From Candidatus Centipeda massiliensis (GTDB lineage: Bacteria; Bacillota; Negativicutes; Selenomonadales; Selenomonadaceae): DNA of 64,000 nt. The DNA is taken from positions 72,856 to 136,855 of the forward strand of contig NZ_LT985755.1 in NCBI RefSeq assembly GCF_900290285.1, in the 5' to 3' direction. Shown here piece by piece: positions 35,550 through 44,816 of this stretch. Under the pieces are notes generated by a model. The model was given only the letters and a program-made list of their open reading frames with translations, was not told where the DNA came from and did no database searches. The stretch's first letter is position 1, and every line of letters begins with the position of its first letter. The position numbers were made by a program, and so were the translations under genes.

Positions 35550-36649
35550 CGATCCTCCTGCGGCATTTCTTCGAGCGTAACCTCCGTCTTGCGCTTTGTA
35601 TCGTTGCGGTCGTATGTCACCGTCACCTTGTCGCCGACCTTGTATGAGGCGATCTTCGCGCGCAGTTCTGCCACACTGTTGACCTCCTCACCGTCGATCT
35701 CGAGGATGATATCGCCGCGCTGGAAGCCCGCCTTGCCGCAGGGTCCATCGAGCGTCAGGCGGAAGATGTAAACGCCCTTGTCGATGTTGAGCTGATAGCC
35801 GTAGCGCGCTGCTGTCATCGGGTCGAACACGGAGACGCCGAGGTACGGACGCGCCACATAGCCCTTTTCGATCAGCTCATTCACAATGGTCTGCACCGTA
35901 TTGATCGGGATGGAAAAGCCCATACCCTCGACAGCGGCTGCCGCCACCTTCGCACTGTTGATGCCGATGACCTCGCCGTCGGCATTTACGAGCGCCCCGC
36001 CCGAGTTGCCGGGGCTGATTGCTGCATCGGTCTGCAGCAGCTTCACGCGCTTGTCGCTGACATCAAGCGTGCGGTTCAACGCACTGATAACACCGACGGT
36101 GACGCTGCCCTGAAACTCGAGTCCGAGCGGGTTGCCGATGGCGATAGCAGGTTCACCGACCACAACGGAATCCGAGTTGCCAAAGACCGCCGTTGGCAGG
36201 TTCGTTTCATCCACCTTCACAACGGCGAGATCGGTGAACTCATCCTGTCCGATGAGCTTACCCTTGAGGCTGCGCCCGTCGGAGAGCGAGACAATGATCT
36301 CCTTCGCTCCGTCGACCACATGGTTATTCGTCACAATGTAGCCGTCGCTGCGGAAGATCACGCCGGAGCCGACGCCCTCCGTCTCGACCGGATTGTTGAA
36401 CCAGTCGCGTGCGACTGCCTTGTTCGTGATGCCGACAACAGCAGGTCCCACCGCCTTTGCCGCACGGACGACGGGCGTATTGCGCGCCTCCGAAAGACCC
36501 GAAACATCGACTGCCTGTGCCGGCTTCATTCCACCAACCGAGTTGTCCGCAGCCGTTCCCATCGAGCAGCCGCCGAAGATGACAAAGGAAGCCAGAACAG
36601 CCGCAGCGGTCAGGGCAAGCCCCTTGCGCTTTTGGGATCGGATGTTCAT
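35546..36649 (-). CDS. HtrA/DegP-type serine protease with PDZ domain
   Basis: A 367-aa envelope protease. The N-terminal hydrophobic segment ends near FGGCSMG, so it may be a signal anchor or lipoprotein signal. A trypsin-like domain follows with the triad visible as NNHVVDG (His), FTDLAVVKVD (Asp) and SPGNSGGALVN (Ser). One PDZ domain covers the last roughly 100 residues (YLGVSVFD through VTLEEMPQ). It should degrade or chaperone misfolded exported proteins. The ATG at 36649 has AAGGAG ahead; the 8-codon extension is unlikely. It sits 16 bases after walJ. Confidence 0.94.
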   Translation of the reverse strand: MNIRSQKRKGLALTAAAVLASFVIFGGCSMGTAADNSVGGMKPAQAVDVSGLSEARNTPVVRAAKAVGPAVVGITNKAVARDWFNNPVETEGVGSGVIFRSDGYIVTNNHVVDGAKEIIVSLSDGRSLKGKLIGQDEFTDLAVVKVDETNLPTAVFGNSDSVVVGEPAIAIGNPLGLEFQGSVTVGVISALNRTLDVSDKRVKLLQTDAAISPGNSGGALVNADGEVIGINSAKVAAAAVEGMGFSIPINTVQTIVNELIEKGYVARPYLGVSVFDPMTAARYGYQLNIDKGVYIFRLTLDGPCGKAGFQRGDIILEIDGEEVNSVAELRAKIASYKVGDKVTVTYDRNDTKRKTEVTLEEMPQEDR

Positions 36650-36665
36650 AAAAACATCTCCTTCT

Positions 36666-37421
36666 TTACACAATAATTTCTGCCCCGCCCTCTGGAAGGC
36701 AGGACTCTATATCCATCACCACACCGCGTGAGGCGAGAATGTCCTGCACCGTATCACAGGCGAGCGCGGGGCGATTGTTCTCCTCTGAGAGGTGGGCAAG
36801 ATAGACCTTGCGTGGGTGCTTCTTCATGCGCGTGAGTGCCCATGCCGCATCTGCGTTCGCAAGGTGTCCGCGATGCGAGAGAATGCGACGCTTGAGCGGC
36901 CAAGGATAGCTGCCCTGCCGCAGGAGATCCGCATCGTGATTCGCCTCAAGAACGAGGACATCCGCCCCCTCCATTGCCTCCTGCACCGTATCGGTGACAA
37001 CGCCGAGGTCTGTCGCAAGTGTGCAGCAGCGCGAACCTTCAATGCGGAAGCCGCACGGCTCCGCCGCATCGTGCGAGATGGAAAACGGACGCACGGTCAC
37101 ACCTCCGATCATAAACGCATCTGTGATCCCACGCATATCGTCCTCGAACGCTGCACCGCCGTCAATGCCCGCGAGCGTGCCCCGTGTTGCAAGAATCGGC
37201 AGATGATACCGCTTCGCGAGTGTTTTCAGCCCGCGCACATGGTCGACATGCTCATGCGTGATGAGTACGGCATCCAGCTCCTGCGGCTCGATACCGCACG
37301 CCCGCAGCCCCTTCGTAATGCGCGCCGCACTAATGCCCGCATCGATGAGAAGCCGCGTGCCGTCCAGCTCCACATAGACCGAATTTCCCTTGCTTCCGCT
37401 CGCCAGTATGGATACTTGCAA
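36666..37421 (-). CDS. walJ: MBL-fold metallohydrolase, WalJ/YycJ family
   Basis: A 251-aa metallo-beta-lactamase-fold hydrolase. The metal motif THEHVDH is followed by a second His in SISHDAAEPCGF and later AHLSEENNRP. The N-terminus reads VSILASGSKGNSVYVELDG. In Firmicutes walJ sits between the walRK genes and htrA; here walRK are absent and the 162-bp element with jetD lies upstream. I use a TTG at 37421 with GGGGGG 6 bases ahead. The longer reading would translate the repeat element. Confidence 0.9.
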   Translation of the reverse strand: MQVSILASGSKGNSVYVELDGTRLLIDAGISAARITKGLRACGIEPQELDAVLITHEHVDHVRGLKTLAKRYHLPILATRGTLAGIDGGAAFEDDMRGITDAFMIGGVTVRPFSISHDAAEPCGFRIEGSRCCTLATDLGVVTDTVQEAMEGADVLVLEANHDADLLRQGSYPWPLKRRILSHRGHLANADAAWALTRMKKHPRKVYLAHLSEENNRPALACDTVQDILASRGVVMDIESCLPEGGAEIIV

Positions 37422-37440
37422 CGAACACCCCCCTCTCTTG

Positions 37441-37602
37441 GGAATCGCTGATAAAATGAAGTCCGTCAGATTGGCGTAGATTTTTTCGTCCGATTGAGGC
37501 AGCAAACCGGACGCATAGCCAAAGCTATGTGGAGGATTTGCTAACGAAAAGCGGACAAAAAAGATGCGCTAAGATGGCGTGGCTGAATTTATCAGTGCTT
37601 CC
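37441..37602. mobile_element. 162-bp palindromic MITE-like element, copy 2
   Basis: Same length, ends and apical hairpin (CATAGC-CAAA-GCTATG) as copy 1. Flanks are CTTG (37437-37440) and CATG (37603-37606), a 4-bp repeat with one mismatch. It separates jetD from walJ, 20 bases before the walJ start, so it occupies the place where a walJ promoter or leader would be. Confidence 0.85.
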
Positions 37603-37680
37603 CATGCTCTCATCATATTCCGCTTGTCTGTAAATTTCCTGCATATTTTCTATGTGGAAGATTATGGAATCGGTAATCTC

Positions 37681-38910
37681 TTATATTTCCAGCAGCATAA
37701 CTTCCTGCTCCAACCACTTTCCCTCGTGCAGCAGTGTGCGAATGAGCTCATGCCATGCGGAAAACTCTGTGCGTTCGAGCAGCGTCATGAGCCGTTTCCG
37801 CTGCATATCGGTGAGCGTATGGGCAAACGAAAGGTACGCATAAAAATCCTCCGCCCCCATGCGATATGGGATGAGCGCAGGAAAGAAATGCGCACGCAGA
37901 TATTCAAAGATACGGATTCCGCCGTAGTCGAGATCTCCCCAGTGCCGCATCTCCACGGATGTATGCAGCGCGGCGATTTTTTGGAGGAATGTCTGCACCG
38001 TTCGATTGGGAAAGCCCGCCGTATAGATGAGCAGTTGATCCGCTCCGCCGTCCCGCGCCAAGACCTCCGCATTAGTCAGATTCTCAACCGTCAGGACGGA
38101 GCGCGGCAGGGCATCGATCTCCATCGAAGCAATCGTATCATACGTCAATCCGATCCCCCCCGGAAAATCGGCGAGGGAATATGCGCTGCCATGGAGGGAA
38201 AACGCCATTTTTCCCGCAATCCACAGTTTTCCCTGATGAACGGAAATGCCCGCCATATCCAGATACTCTGCGTCCGACTCGCACGGTTCCTCGGCAAAAC
38301 GGCGCAGAAGGCGGAGCAGCGGCGCCTCCACAAACTGTTCAAAATACTTGCTGTCGCCAAAGATGTGCTGACTGAATACGCGCTTCGGTATGGAGTTTTC
38401 CGCCGCCGACGGCAGCGCAAGGATCGCACGGATCAAATTCTCCCGAACATCCGTCTCCTTGGGCAGAAAAGCGGGGAGCTTGTTCCGTGCGAGAAGTTCT
38501 CCCGCCTCGCTGCAGAGTGCCCGCACCCATGTCAGCGGGCACGCATCCAAAACCGAAAGCGACGCACGGTACTCCTCCACGCGCACAAGCGGCATCGTGC
38601 GCCCCATACGCGCATAGAGCTGCGGTGCATCTGCGGCAAGCAGGATGCGCTCGATATGTCCCGTGCCATGCCGCTCCCATACAATATGAATCAGTCCCTG
38701 CTGCGCAAGTTCCTGCGCTGCAGCATGGATCACCTCACGCTGATCCAGATCCATCTCATCCGTATAGGCGGCGGCAAGCTTGGACTTCAGCAGACGAAAC
38801 TGCGGGCGTCGCCCCGCCCCGCCGACAGCGGCTAAGCTGTGCTCATATTTTTCCAGCAGGATCGTCAGAATTTCCTGCTCGTAGTGTTTCCTGCGCTCCG
38901 CTGGGTACAT
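37681..38910 (-). CDS. jetD: Wadjet nuclease subunit JetD
   Basis: The DNA-cleaving subunit of the Wadjet anti-plasmid system. The 409-aa protein has a DUF2220-type C-terminal toprim-like fold. The acidic residues appear in LTVENLTNAEV (Glu276) and HWGDLDYGG (323-331). The N-terminal half carries helical and winged-helix-like sequence expected for DNA and JetC contact. It overlaps jetC by 68 bases, so the two are tightly coupled. Family studies show that JetD cuts circular DNA once the SMC motor complex has extruded it. The start is the ATG at 38910, with only a weak upstream binding site. Confidence 0.9.
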   Translation of the reverse strand: MYPAERRKHYEQEILTILLEKYEHSLAAVGGAGRRPQFRLLKSKLAAAYTDEMDLDQREVIHAAAQELAQQGLIHIVWERHGTGHIERILLAADAPQLYARMGRTMPLVRVEEYRASLSVLDACPLTWVRALCSEAGELLARNKLPAFLPKETDVRENLIRAILALPSAAENSIPKRVFSQHIFGDSKYFEQFVEAPLLRLLRRFAEEPCESDAEYLDMAGISVHQGKLWIAGKMAFSLHGSAYSLADFPGGIGLTYDTIASMEIDALPRSVLTVENLTNAEVLARDGGADQLLIYTAGFPNRTVQTFLQKIAALHTSVEMRHWGDLDYGGIRIFEYLRAHFFPALIPYRMGAEDFYAYLSFAHTLTDMQRKRLMTLLERTEFSAWHELIRTLLHEGKWLEQEVMLLEI

Positions 38911-41900
38911 CCTTCATTCCCTTCTCCCATGTCGCCACATTCCCAAGCTCATCCGTAAAGCAGTGATTCCCCGCATTGGTGACAATGATGGATTGATCCA
39001 TCAGCGGCGCAATCGCCGCCAACTTCTCGTCGGGAACTGCAACGACAAGCTGCATCCCCATGCGCTGGATGAGTCTGATGCAGGACTTGATGCGCTCCTC
39101 GTCCATCTTGTTGAATGCCTCATCAAAAACGGTAAGCCGTATCGTCTTGTCATTGTAAATCTGCTGAAACGCAGTGAGTATTGCAATGTAAAACGGCGTC
39201 TGTGTTTCTCCACCCGAGGTCTGCTTTAGGACGCGCGAATACATATAGCTCTGTCCCGCCGTATCGGTGATGCGGATATCGTAGTCCAGATAGCGCCGGT
39301 AATCCGAAAACTCTTCCTGCTCCTCGGGCGTACCTTTGACCAGCTTGTCAAACAGCTCCATCGCCTGCTCGTTTGCCGCCGTATCCGTCTCTGCAAAGAG
39401 TCCGCCCGCCGTTTCCCAATCCGCCGCCATCACCGCATCGTAAAACGGCTTATACTTTGCACTGGGCGTGATGATAAAGCTGTATTTGTCCTTGTGGAAC
39501 TGAAACTGATCCAAGGAATGATTCAACTCACGGAATTCATAGCGTGCGTTTTCGATCGCCTCGCGCATACTGAAGATGAAATGCGCCTTGAACTCCATCT
39601 CCGACTGTGCAAGCGCCTCCCTTGCCTTCTCCTCGAAGGAAGGAATATCTGTAGCAGCAAGCCGCTCAAGAATCTGTTCATAATAGGCATGATCGGCGTC
39701 GTAAACATGCCCCGTATCCCCATGCTCGATGCCATAGTGTTCACGTGCGATCAGGAGCTGCTGCCACATATTGTCCCGCCGCGTCTCATTGCCCCGCTTG
39801 CTGATCTCGTAGTTCTGCAGACGCTCCTCTATGCCGCGCGCATCGTGCGCCTCCTGCAAAAGTGCATCAAGGCGTGTTTTTGCCCCTTCCGCAAGTTCCG
39901 GATAGGTCTCCTGCCATGCCCGAACCGCTTCCGCAGCTTCCTCTGCCGCACGCTCCATGAGCGGCAGCGCACGTTCCGCCTGATCCAATGCAGCCTCCGC
40001 ATGTGCCTGTTCCTTCGTCGTTGCCCTGCAGGCACGGGCCGCCTCGTCGGCGCGCCGTCCTGCCTCCTCGTAGGCCTGTTTCAGGCGGTCGATCTCACTG
40101 AGATCCATCGCCGCAAGCTCATCCGCAATCCGCTTTAGCTCTTCCGCACAGGCTTCGATGTCGGACAAGACGGACAGTTTCTCCGCAAGATCTGCATATC
40201 GGTGCAGAGGTTCATTGAGAATTCCTGCAATCTCCTGCATCCGCTGCGCTTCCTCCACGAGCGCAGAGAGACGCTGCCGTACCTCCTCCAATTCCCTCTG
40301 ACGGATCGTGAGCTGACGTTCAATCGCGCCGGCACCGATGTACGGAATCTCGTAGAAACGGCGCGGAATCTGACGCGCAACGAGACCTTTATAGGACATG
40401 CAGGACTTTGTCGCAGCACTCTTGTACGACAGCATCTCCTGTTCGTCGGCCGCCTGCATGACTGTCCCAAGCAGGTGGTTGATGCGCGCCTGTACGAGCG
40501 GATTTTTCGCCTGTAGAAGTGAGGCGAGTGAGCCGCTTTCCTGTGCGTCCAGATACTTTTTCTCCGCCTCTGTATTGACAAGCCCCACTCCGTCGAAATG
40601 GCGCTCTCTCTTCTCCGTTTCATAGATATGCAGTGCCTCACGAAAGACATCCTGCTCCACAAGGAGATCAAACCGCTGCGTATTGAGATAGCCTTCGATT
40701 GTATCGCGCCACTCCTCGTCCAGAATCTCAAGTTCCTCACACAGAACATGCACCTTGGAACGTCCCGCAAGTCGTTCCTGAAGGAGCGCCCTCAGCCGCG
40801 TCATCTCGGGGCGGTACTTGCGCTGCCGCCGTTTCAGTCCCTCGATCTCCACCTGCAGTTCCTCCTGCCGACGGGCAGCTGCTGTCTGTTCCTGTTCCAG
40901 GAGAAGTGCGCCGCGCTGCAGCACAGCGCCAATCTCTGCAAGCGACATCCCCCCCGCACGCATCCGTTCCTGCAGTACGCCAAGTTTCTCCGTCGAAACA
41001 GAGTCCCCCGCCGCATACGTAAGAGTACCCGCAAGTTCCCGCAAGACCTCCTCCATGCCGACGGGCAGGGCAAAGAACTCTCCTGCGCGATATGCACTGA
41101 GAGCCGCAAGTCCTTCGCTTTCTTGCAGCAGCGCTTTCTGCATGCGTTGACGGGAGGCGACGAGGGCACGCTCTTTCTCCGCACACTCCCGCTGTGCCTC
41201 AAGCAGGGTGTCACGTCTGCGCTTTCCCTCATGTCCCTGCCATGCGGCATACGCCTCCTGCCGTTCCAGATTCCTGCGCTCGGACAAACGCTCCTGCTCA
41301 CGCAGCCGGATACGCAGTTCATCCAGTCGCTCGCGGCATTTCTGCTGCTGCCGCCGCCCCGTTTCCAGCTTCTCCTCATCGCGCATGCAGCGGAAGGAAA
41401 GCAGCACAAACTCCTGCTCACACACCGTATCCCGCCATTTGCAGTAAGCGATATAGTTATCCTGCAGAGTTTCCAGCTGCGTTTTCTGCGCGCGCATCCC
41501 CTGCAGATCGCGTTCAAATTTCTGGTAGGAATAGAACACCTCGCGCAGTACATCCAGTTTCAAATCACGGGGCAGCAGGATGTATTCGTAAATGAAATCG
41601 CGCACATGATCTATGGGGCGAAAGGCAAGGGCACGCGAAAATGCGGGCAGAAAGCGCGCGGAAAGCTGCCCCAGTCGGTTCATGAGACGCTTTTGCCACT
41701 GCTTCTTGCCCGTTTCAAAGACGCTGCCGGCGTGTGCATATCTCCGCCGAAACGCCTCGCGCGTATAGAGTGCCCCGTCTGCACTCCGAAATTCGACCTC
41801 TGCAAGGGTGCGCCGATCCAGCAGGAAAAACTCCTCCTGCAGCTCATCGTCACGAAAGACATCGACGACATAGCCCGCAAGGAATGAAATCTTCTTCACA

Positions 41901-42199
41901 TCATCGTAGAATTCCAGAACAATATAGGAGGTGAATTCATTCGCACGCAGATACTGTACGTCCTCCGCCTTGATCTTGCCGCGCAGATAGTGCAGCAGTG
42001 TACGTCGCGCCTCCTGTGTCGCCGAGGCATTGAAGCGTGTCTGCGTCTGACTGCCGATAAAGATGTACTGCAGCGCATCGAGCAGGGTGGACTTGCCCGC
42101 CCCGCTGTGCCCGGACAGCATGGTGGCAGAACCAAAGGAGATTTCGTCCTCATCAAAATAATGCCAGTTAATGACCTTCATTTTCCGCAGTTTCTTCAT
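38843..42199 (-). CDS. jetC: Wadjet SMC-like ATPase JetC
   Basis: The motor subunit, 1118 aa. An N-terminal ATPase half with Walker A GHSGAGKST (30-38) and DALQYIFIGSQTQTRFNASAT precedes a long Glu/Arg/Gln-rich coiled coil (about 240-890). The hinge-like globular part lies around 470-640. A C-terminal half carries the ABC signature TSGGETQTPFY and Walker B LTVFDEAFNKMD. It is an MksB-type SMC that with JetA and JetB should load on plasmid DNA and extrude loops. I use the ATG at 42199, which has AAGGAGGAG ahead. It overlaps jetB by 32 bases. Confidence 0.93.
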   Translation of the reverse strand: MKKLRKMKVINWHYFDEDEISFGSATMLSGHSGAGKSTLLDALQYIFIGSQTQTRFNASATQEARRTLLHYLRGKIKAEDVQYLRANEFTSYIVLEFYDDVKKISFLAGYVVDVFRDDELQEEFFLLDRRTLAEVEFRSADGALYTREAFRRRYAHAGSVFETGKKQWQKRLMNRLGQLSARFLPAFSRALAFRPIDHVRDFIYEYILLPRDLKLDVLREVFYSYQKFERDLQGMRAQKTQLETLQDNYIAYCKWRDTVCEQEFVLLSFRCMRDEEKLETGRRQQQKCRERLDELRIRLREQERLSERRNLERQEAYAAWQGHEGKRRRDTLLEAQRECAEKERALVASRQRMQKALLQESEGLAALSAYRAGEFFALPVGMEEVLRELAGTLTYAAGDSVSTEKLGVLQERMRAGGMSLAEIGAVLQRGALLLEQEQTAAARRQEELQVEIEGLKRRQRKYRPEMTRLRALLQERLAGRSKVHVLCEELEILDEEWRDTIEGYLNTQRFDLLVEQDVFREALHIYETEKRERHFDGVGLVNTEAEKKYLDAQESGSLASLLQAKNPLVQARINHLLGTVMQAADEQEMLSYKSAATKSCMSYKGLVARQIPRRFYEIPYIGAGAIERQLTIRQRELEEVRQRLSALVEEAQRMQEIAGILNEPLHRYADLAEKLSVLSDIEACAEELKRIADELAAMDLSEIDRLKQAYEEAGRRADEAARACRATTKEQAHAEAALDQAERALPLMERAAEEAAEAVRAWQETYPELAEGAKTRLDALLQEAHDARGIEERLQNYEISKRGNETRRDNMWQQLLIAREHYGIEHGDTGHVYDADHAYYEQILERLAATDIPSFEEKAREALAQSEMEFKAHFIFSMREAIENARYEFRELNHSLDQFQFHKDKYSFIITPSAKYKPFYDAVMAADWETAGGLFAETDTAANEQAMELFDKLVKGTPEEQEEFSDYRRYLDYDIRITDTAGQSYMYSRVLKQTSGGETQTPFYIAILTAFQQIYNDKTIRLTVFDEAFNKMDEERIKSCIRLIQRMGMQLVVAVPDEKLAAIAPLMDQSIIVTNAGNHCFTDELGNVATWEKGMKDVPSGAQETLRAGNSDDPAGKI

Positions 42200-42767
42200 C
42201 GCTCTCCTCCTTCCTCTGACGATAGAGTTCAAGTCTGTTATGCAGATCCGATACTTTCTCCCCATCTACAGCAAGGGCAAGCGTATGAAAGAGGCAGATC
42301 CGCGCTTCCTCGGAGAGATCCCGATCCAGCACATCCGCCAGACGGTACTGCCTGGCAAGCTGCGTCAGTCGCTGAATCGCCGTTTTCTTCAGATCGGGCA
42401 GGTGAAAAGCCAGATACTTGGCGCGGATCTCGGCGAGTGTCGTCATCGGGAACGAGCTCAGATTCAGCCCCGTGCGTTTTTCCTCGTAGATCAGACGAAG
42501 TACGAGCAGCCAGATACTTTCCTCCAACGTCAAGGAGCGCCTGTGTGCCATTCCTGTGGAAAGCAGCCAAACGATCTCGTAGCGCTCATCCACGCGGAAC
42601 TCCCAGCCGACCACCTGAAAGTATTCCGCAAGTTCTTCGCGATAGCGCCGCGCCGCAATGTAAAGAGCTGCATCGTGCTCGCGCGTCAGAAAATTGCACG
42701 CCAAAAGAGACTGTATCACGTTCCGAATACGCACACGCTCCTGCTCGCTCAAGGCCTCCAGCTTCAT
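42168..42767 (-). CDS. jetB: Wadjet kleisin-associated subunit JetB (DUF4194, MksE-like)
   Basis: A 199-aa winged-helix/KITE-type protein. The DUF4194 pattern is visible in VIQSLLACNFLTREHDAALY, VWLLSTGMAHRRSLTLEESIWLLVLRLIYEEKR and FHLPDLKKTAIQRLTQLAR. JetB proteins bind the kleisin JetA and help position DNA against the SMC heads. The gene overlaps jetA by four bases (ATGA at 42764-42767) and jetC by 32. Confidence 0.9.
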   Translation of the reverse strand: MKLEALSEQERVRIRNVIQSLLACNFLTREHDAALYIAARRYREELAEYFQVVGWEFRVDERYEIVWLLSTGMAHRRSLTLEESIWLLVLRLIYEEKRTGLNLSSFPMTTLAEIRAKYLAFHLPDLKKTAIQRLTQLARQYRLADVLDRDLSEEARICLFHTLALAVDGEKVSDLHNRLELYRQRKEESDEETAENEGH

Positions 42768-44188
42768 TTTCTCTTCTCCCTGCGTCTGATGCTGCGATTG
42801 CTGTAGCGCAGCGTGTCCTGCTCCTCGATTTCCTTATGCTTGCCCAGTCGGTACTTCGCCGGATCATCATAGCCGTAGAGATAGGCATAGAGGAGACGCA
42901 CGAGATCGGGGTTTTCCTCCTCCAGCAGATGCGTCAGCAGCTCGCTGATCTCCATGCTGTCACGCTGTCCCAGCACATCCAGAATCCACGCCTCGATCTT
43001 TTGCCGCGAGATGCCGCGTGCAAGGCGCAGCACGCTCTCCTCCCGGATCCGCGCGCGAACGCTCTCATCAACGCTGCGCACAGGGGTTCCTGTATCGGGT
43101 TCCAGCGTGCGCTGTTTTTTACGCGGGATGTAGCGCGACGAGGGCAGGAGCATATTCGTCTGCTGCAGACGAAAGAGCTTCTCCAGCGCTGGGATCTCCT
43201 CCCTCCTGTCCCGTGCCTCTGCGACAGCGAGCAGAATGCCCGCGATCATGCTCTCCACGCGTGCGCTCCCCGCCTGCTGCAGGTACAGTGCACGCTCATA
43301 GGAAGCCCGTACATACTGGTTGTGACGACGGTCGATCTGTGCAAACATCTCATCGAGTCCCCGATAGATCTCCTCAATCGACTGCAGCGATGCGTTCATG
43401 CGGTACTCCGCCGCCTCCATCGAGTCGGCAAGCTGACGGCGCACGGCATCCTCGCAGAGTGCGCGCCGACGCTCCTTGTTCTGCCGGATCTCCTGCACCT
43501 CCTGCAGAATGCGGATACGGTAGCGCGAGACGTGATCCGACGTCTTGAGACGGTGATAGCTGCGATCCACAATGTCCGCACGATATTCGATGAAATGGTG
43601 CGAGAGAACCTCCTGCAGACTCGTCTGTGCGGCAACCTGCTCCATCTTGCTCTTGATATTGTTCAGGAGGATACGGAGTTCCTCGACAAACTCTTCCGCC
43701 AGACGCTCCGCCTCAAGTACTGCCATGCTCGGCTGTGCCTTTGCCGCCTCGCCCGACAGTACCTGATAGGTGGTAAAGGCAAAGCGTTGGTACTCGACCG
43801 CACGCCCCTCACAGAGATTCGCAAAAAGCCCCCACAAGCGGCTGCTGTAGTGTGGGAGCAAGATAAATATTTTGAAGTTCTCGCGCTGCTCATAGTCCAG
43901 CCAGCCGAACTCCTTCATGCGTCGGATCATGTGATTGGCTTTGGCGCGCGACTCCTCTGCGGCTGACGTCTCCTGGCTCGTAAAGCCCTCATCCTCGTAT
44001 GCAACGCCGGCATCCGCCCAGCTCTCGATCAGTTCCTGAAAGCGGTCGCGCAGGATCTCCTGCTCAATGCCGAACTGGGCAAGGCGGTACTGTTCGTAGA
44101 GGCAAAGACCCGCCTCTGCATAGATGCGCCGACATTTTCCCGCCAAGAGTCCAAAAAAACGCTCTGGCAGAACATCAAACAGTTCCAT
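42764..44188 (-). CDS. jetA: Wadjet kleisin subunit JetA (DUF5716-like)
   Basis: A 474-aa protein with N-terminus MELFDVLPERFFGLLAGK and IYAEAGLCLYEQYRL, resembling the JetA family assigned to Wadjet type III. The middle is helical (LAEEFVEELRILLNNIKSKMEQV), as in MukF/MksF kleisins, and the C-terminus is very basic. It should bridge the JetC heads. I prefer the ATG at 44188 over a GTG at 44200 because it matches family N-termini. It begins 15 bases after the plsC stop with no visible promoter between. Confidence 0.85.
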   Translation of the reverse strand: MELFDVLPERFFGLLAGKCRRIYAEAGLCLYEQYRLAQFGIEQEILRDRFQELIESWADAGVAYEDEGFTSQETSAAEESRAKANHMIRRMKEFGWLDYEQRENFKIFILLPHYSSRLWGLFANLCEGRAVEYQRFAFTTYQVLSGEAAKAQPSMAVLEAERLAEEFVEELRILLNNIKSKMEQVAAQTSLQEVLSHHFIEYRADIVDRSYHRLKTSDHVSRYRIRILQEVQEIRQNKERRRALCEDAVRRQLADSMEAAEYRMNASLQSIEEIYRGLDEMFAQIDRRHNQYVRASYERALYLQQAGSARVESMIAGILLAVAEARDRREEIPALEKLFRLQQTNMLLPSSRYIPRKKQRTLEPDTGTPVRSVDESVRARIREESVLRLARGISRQKIEAWILDVLGQRDSMEISELLTHLLEEENPDLVRLLYAYLYGYDDPAKYRLGKHKEIEEQDTLRYSNRSIRRREKRK

Positions 44189-44203
44189 GCCCCGTCTCAC
44201 TTT

Positions 44204-44806
44204 CTATTTTTGTGCAAGCGCATCCTTCATCCGTGCGATATGCCCCATGACCTCCTCTGAGAAGGCATCCAAAGACTCCTTGCTCTTGCGGTCACCGTGA
44301 AACACAATCGGTGTTCCGTACATAATGCGCAGCTGCGGAATGAGTCCACCGTTCGCAAAGATGCGGTGCGTGTTCAGGATGGCGACAGGAACAATCGGCG
44401 CACCCGTCATGGCAGCGATCAGGGCGACACCCGCCTCCGCCTTCTGCAGCTCGCCTGTCCTGCTGCGCGTTCCCTCCGGGAACAGCCCCAGAACACGCCC
44501 CTCCTTGAGCACCGTGACCGCCGCCTTTATGGCACCGCGGTCAGATGCGCCGCGCTTCACGGGAAAGGCGTGACAACGGCGGATGGCCGCACCGAAGATT
44601 GGATTCTCGAACAGCTCGATCTTTGCCATATAGCTGACGGGACGCTCAATGAGGCTTGCCATAAGCGGCGGGTCGATATTGCTCGCATGGTTTGCGGCAA
44701 GGATCACAGCCCCCTCGGCAGGGATGTTCTCGCGTCCGTAGACGCGCGTGCGAAAGATGATGTAGAAAAAAATCCGAAATACGATCTGTAAAAATCCGTA
44801 CAGCAT
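44204..44806 (-). CDS. plsC: 1-acyl-sn-glycerol-3-phosphate acyltransferase
   Basis: Makes phosphatidic acid from lysophosphatidic acid. The 200-aa membrane-associated protein has an N-terminal hydrophobic helix and the acyltransferase motifs NHASNIDPP (HX4D) and FPEGTRSR, with later APIVPVAI. The ATG at 44806 lies 10 bases after the cmk stop. The longer reading runs through cmk in another frame. Confidence 0.95.
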   Translation of the reverse strand: MLYGFLQIVFRIFFYIIFRTRVYGRENIPAEGAVILAANHASNIDPPLMASLIERPVSYMAKIELFENPIFGAAIRRCHAFPVKRGASDRGAIKAAVTVLKEGRVLGLFPEGTRSRTGELQKAEAGVALIAAMTGAPIVPVAILNTHRIFANGGLIPQLRIMYGTPIVFHGDRKSKESLDAFSEEVMGHIARMKDALAQK

Positions 44807-44816
44807 AACCGTCCGC

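Noticed and set aside
37422-37505. A 28-codon N-terminal extension of the WalJ-type hydrolase.
   Set aside because: It would translate the end of the 162-bp element. A TTG with a GGGGGG binding site starts the conserved domain.
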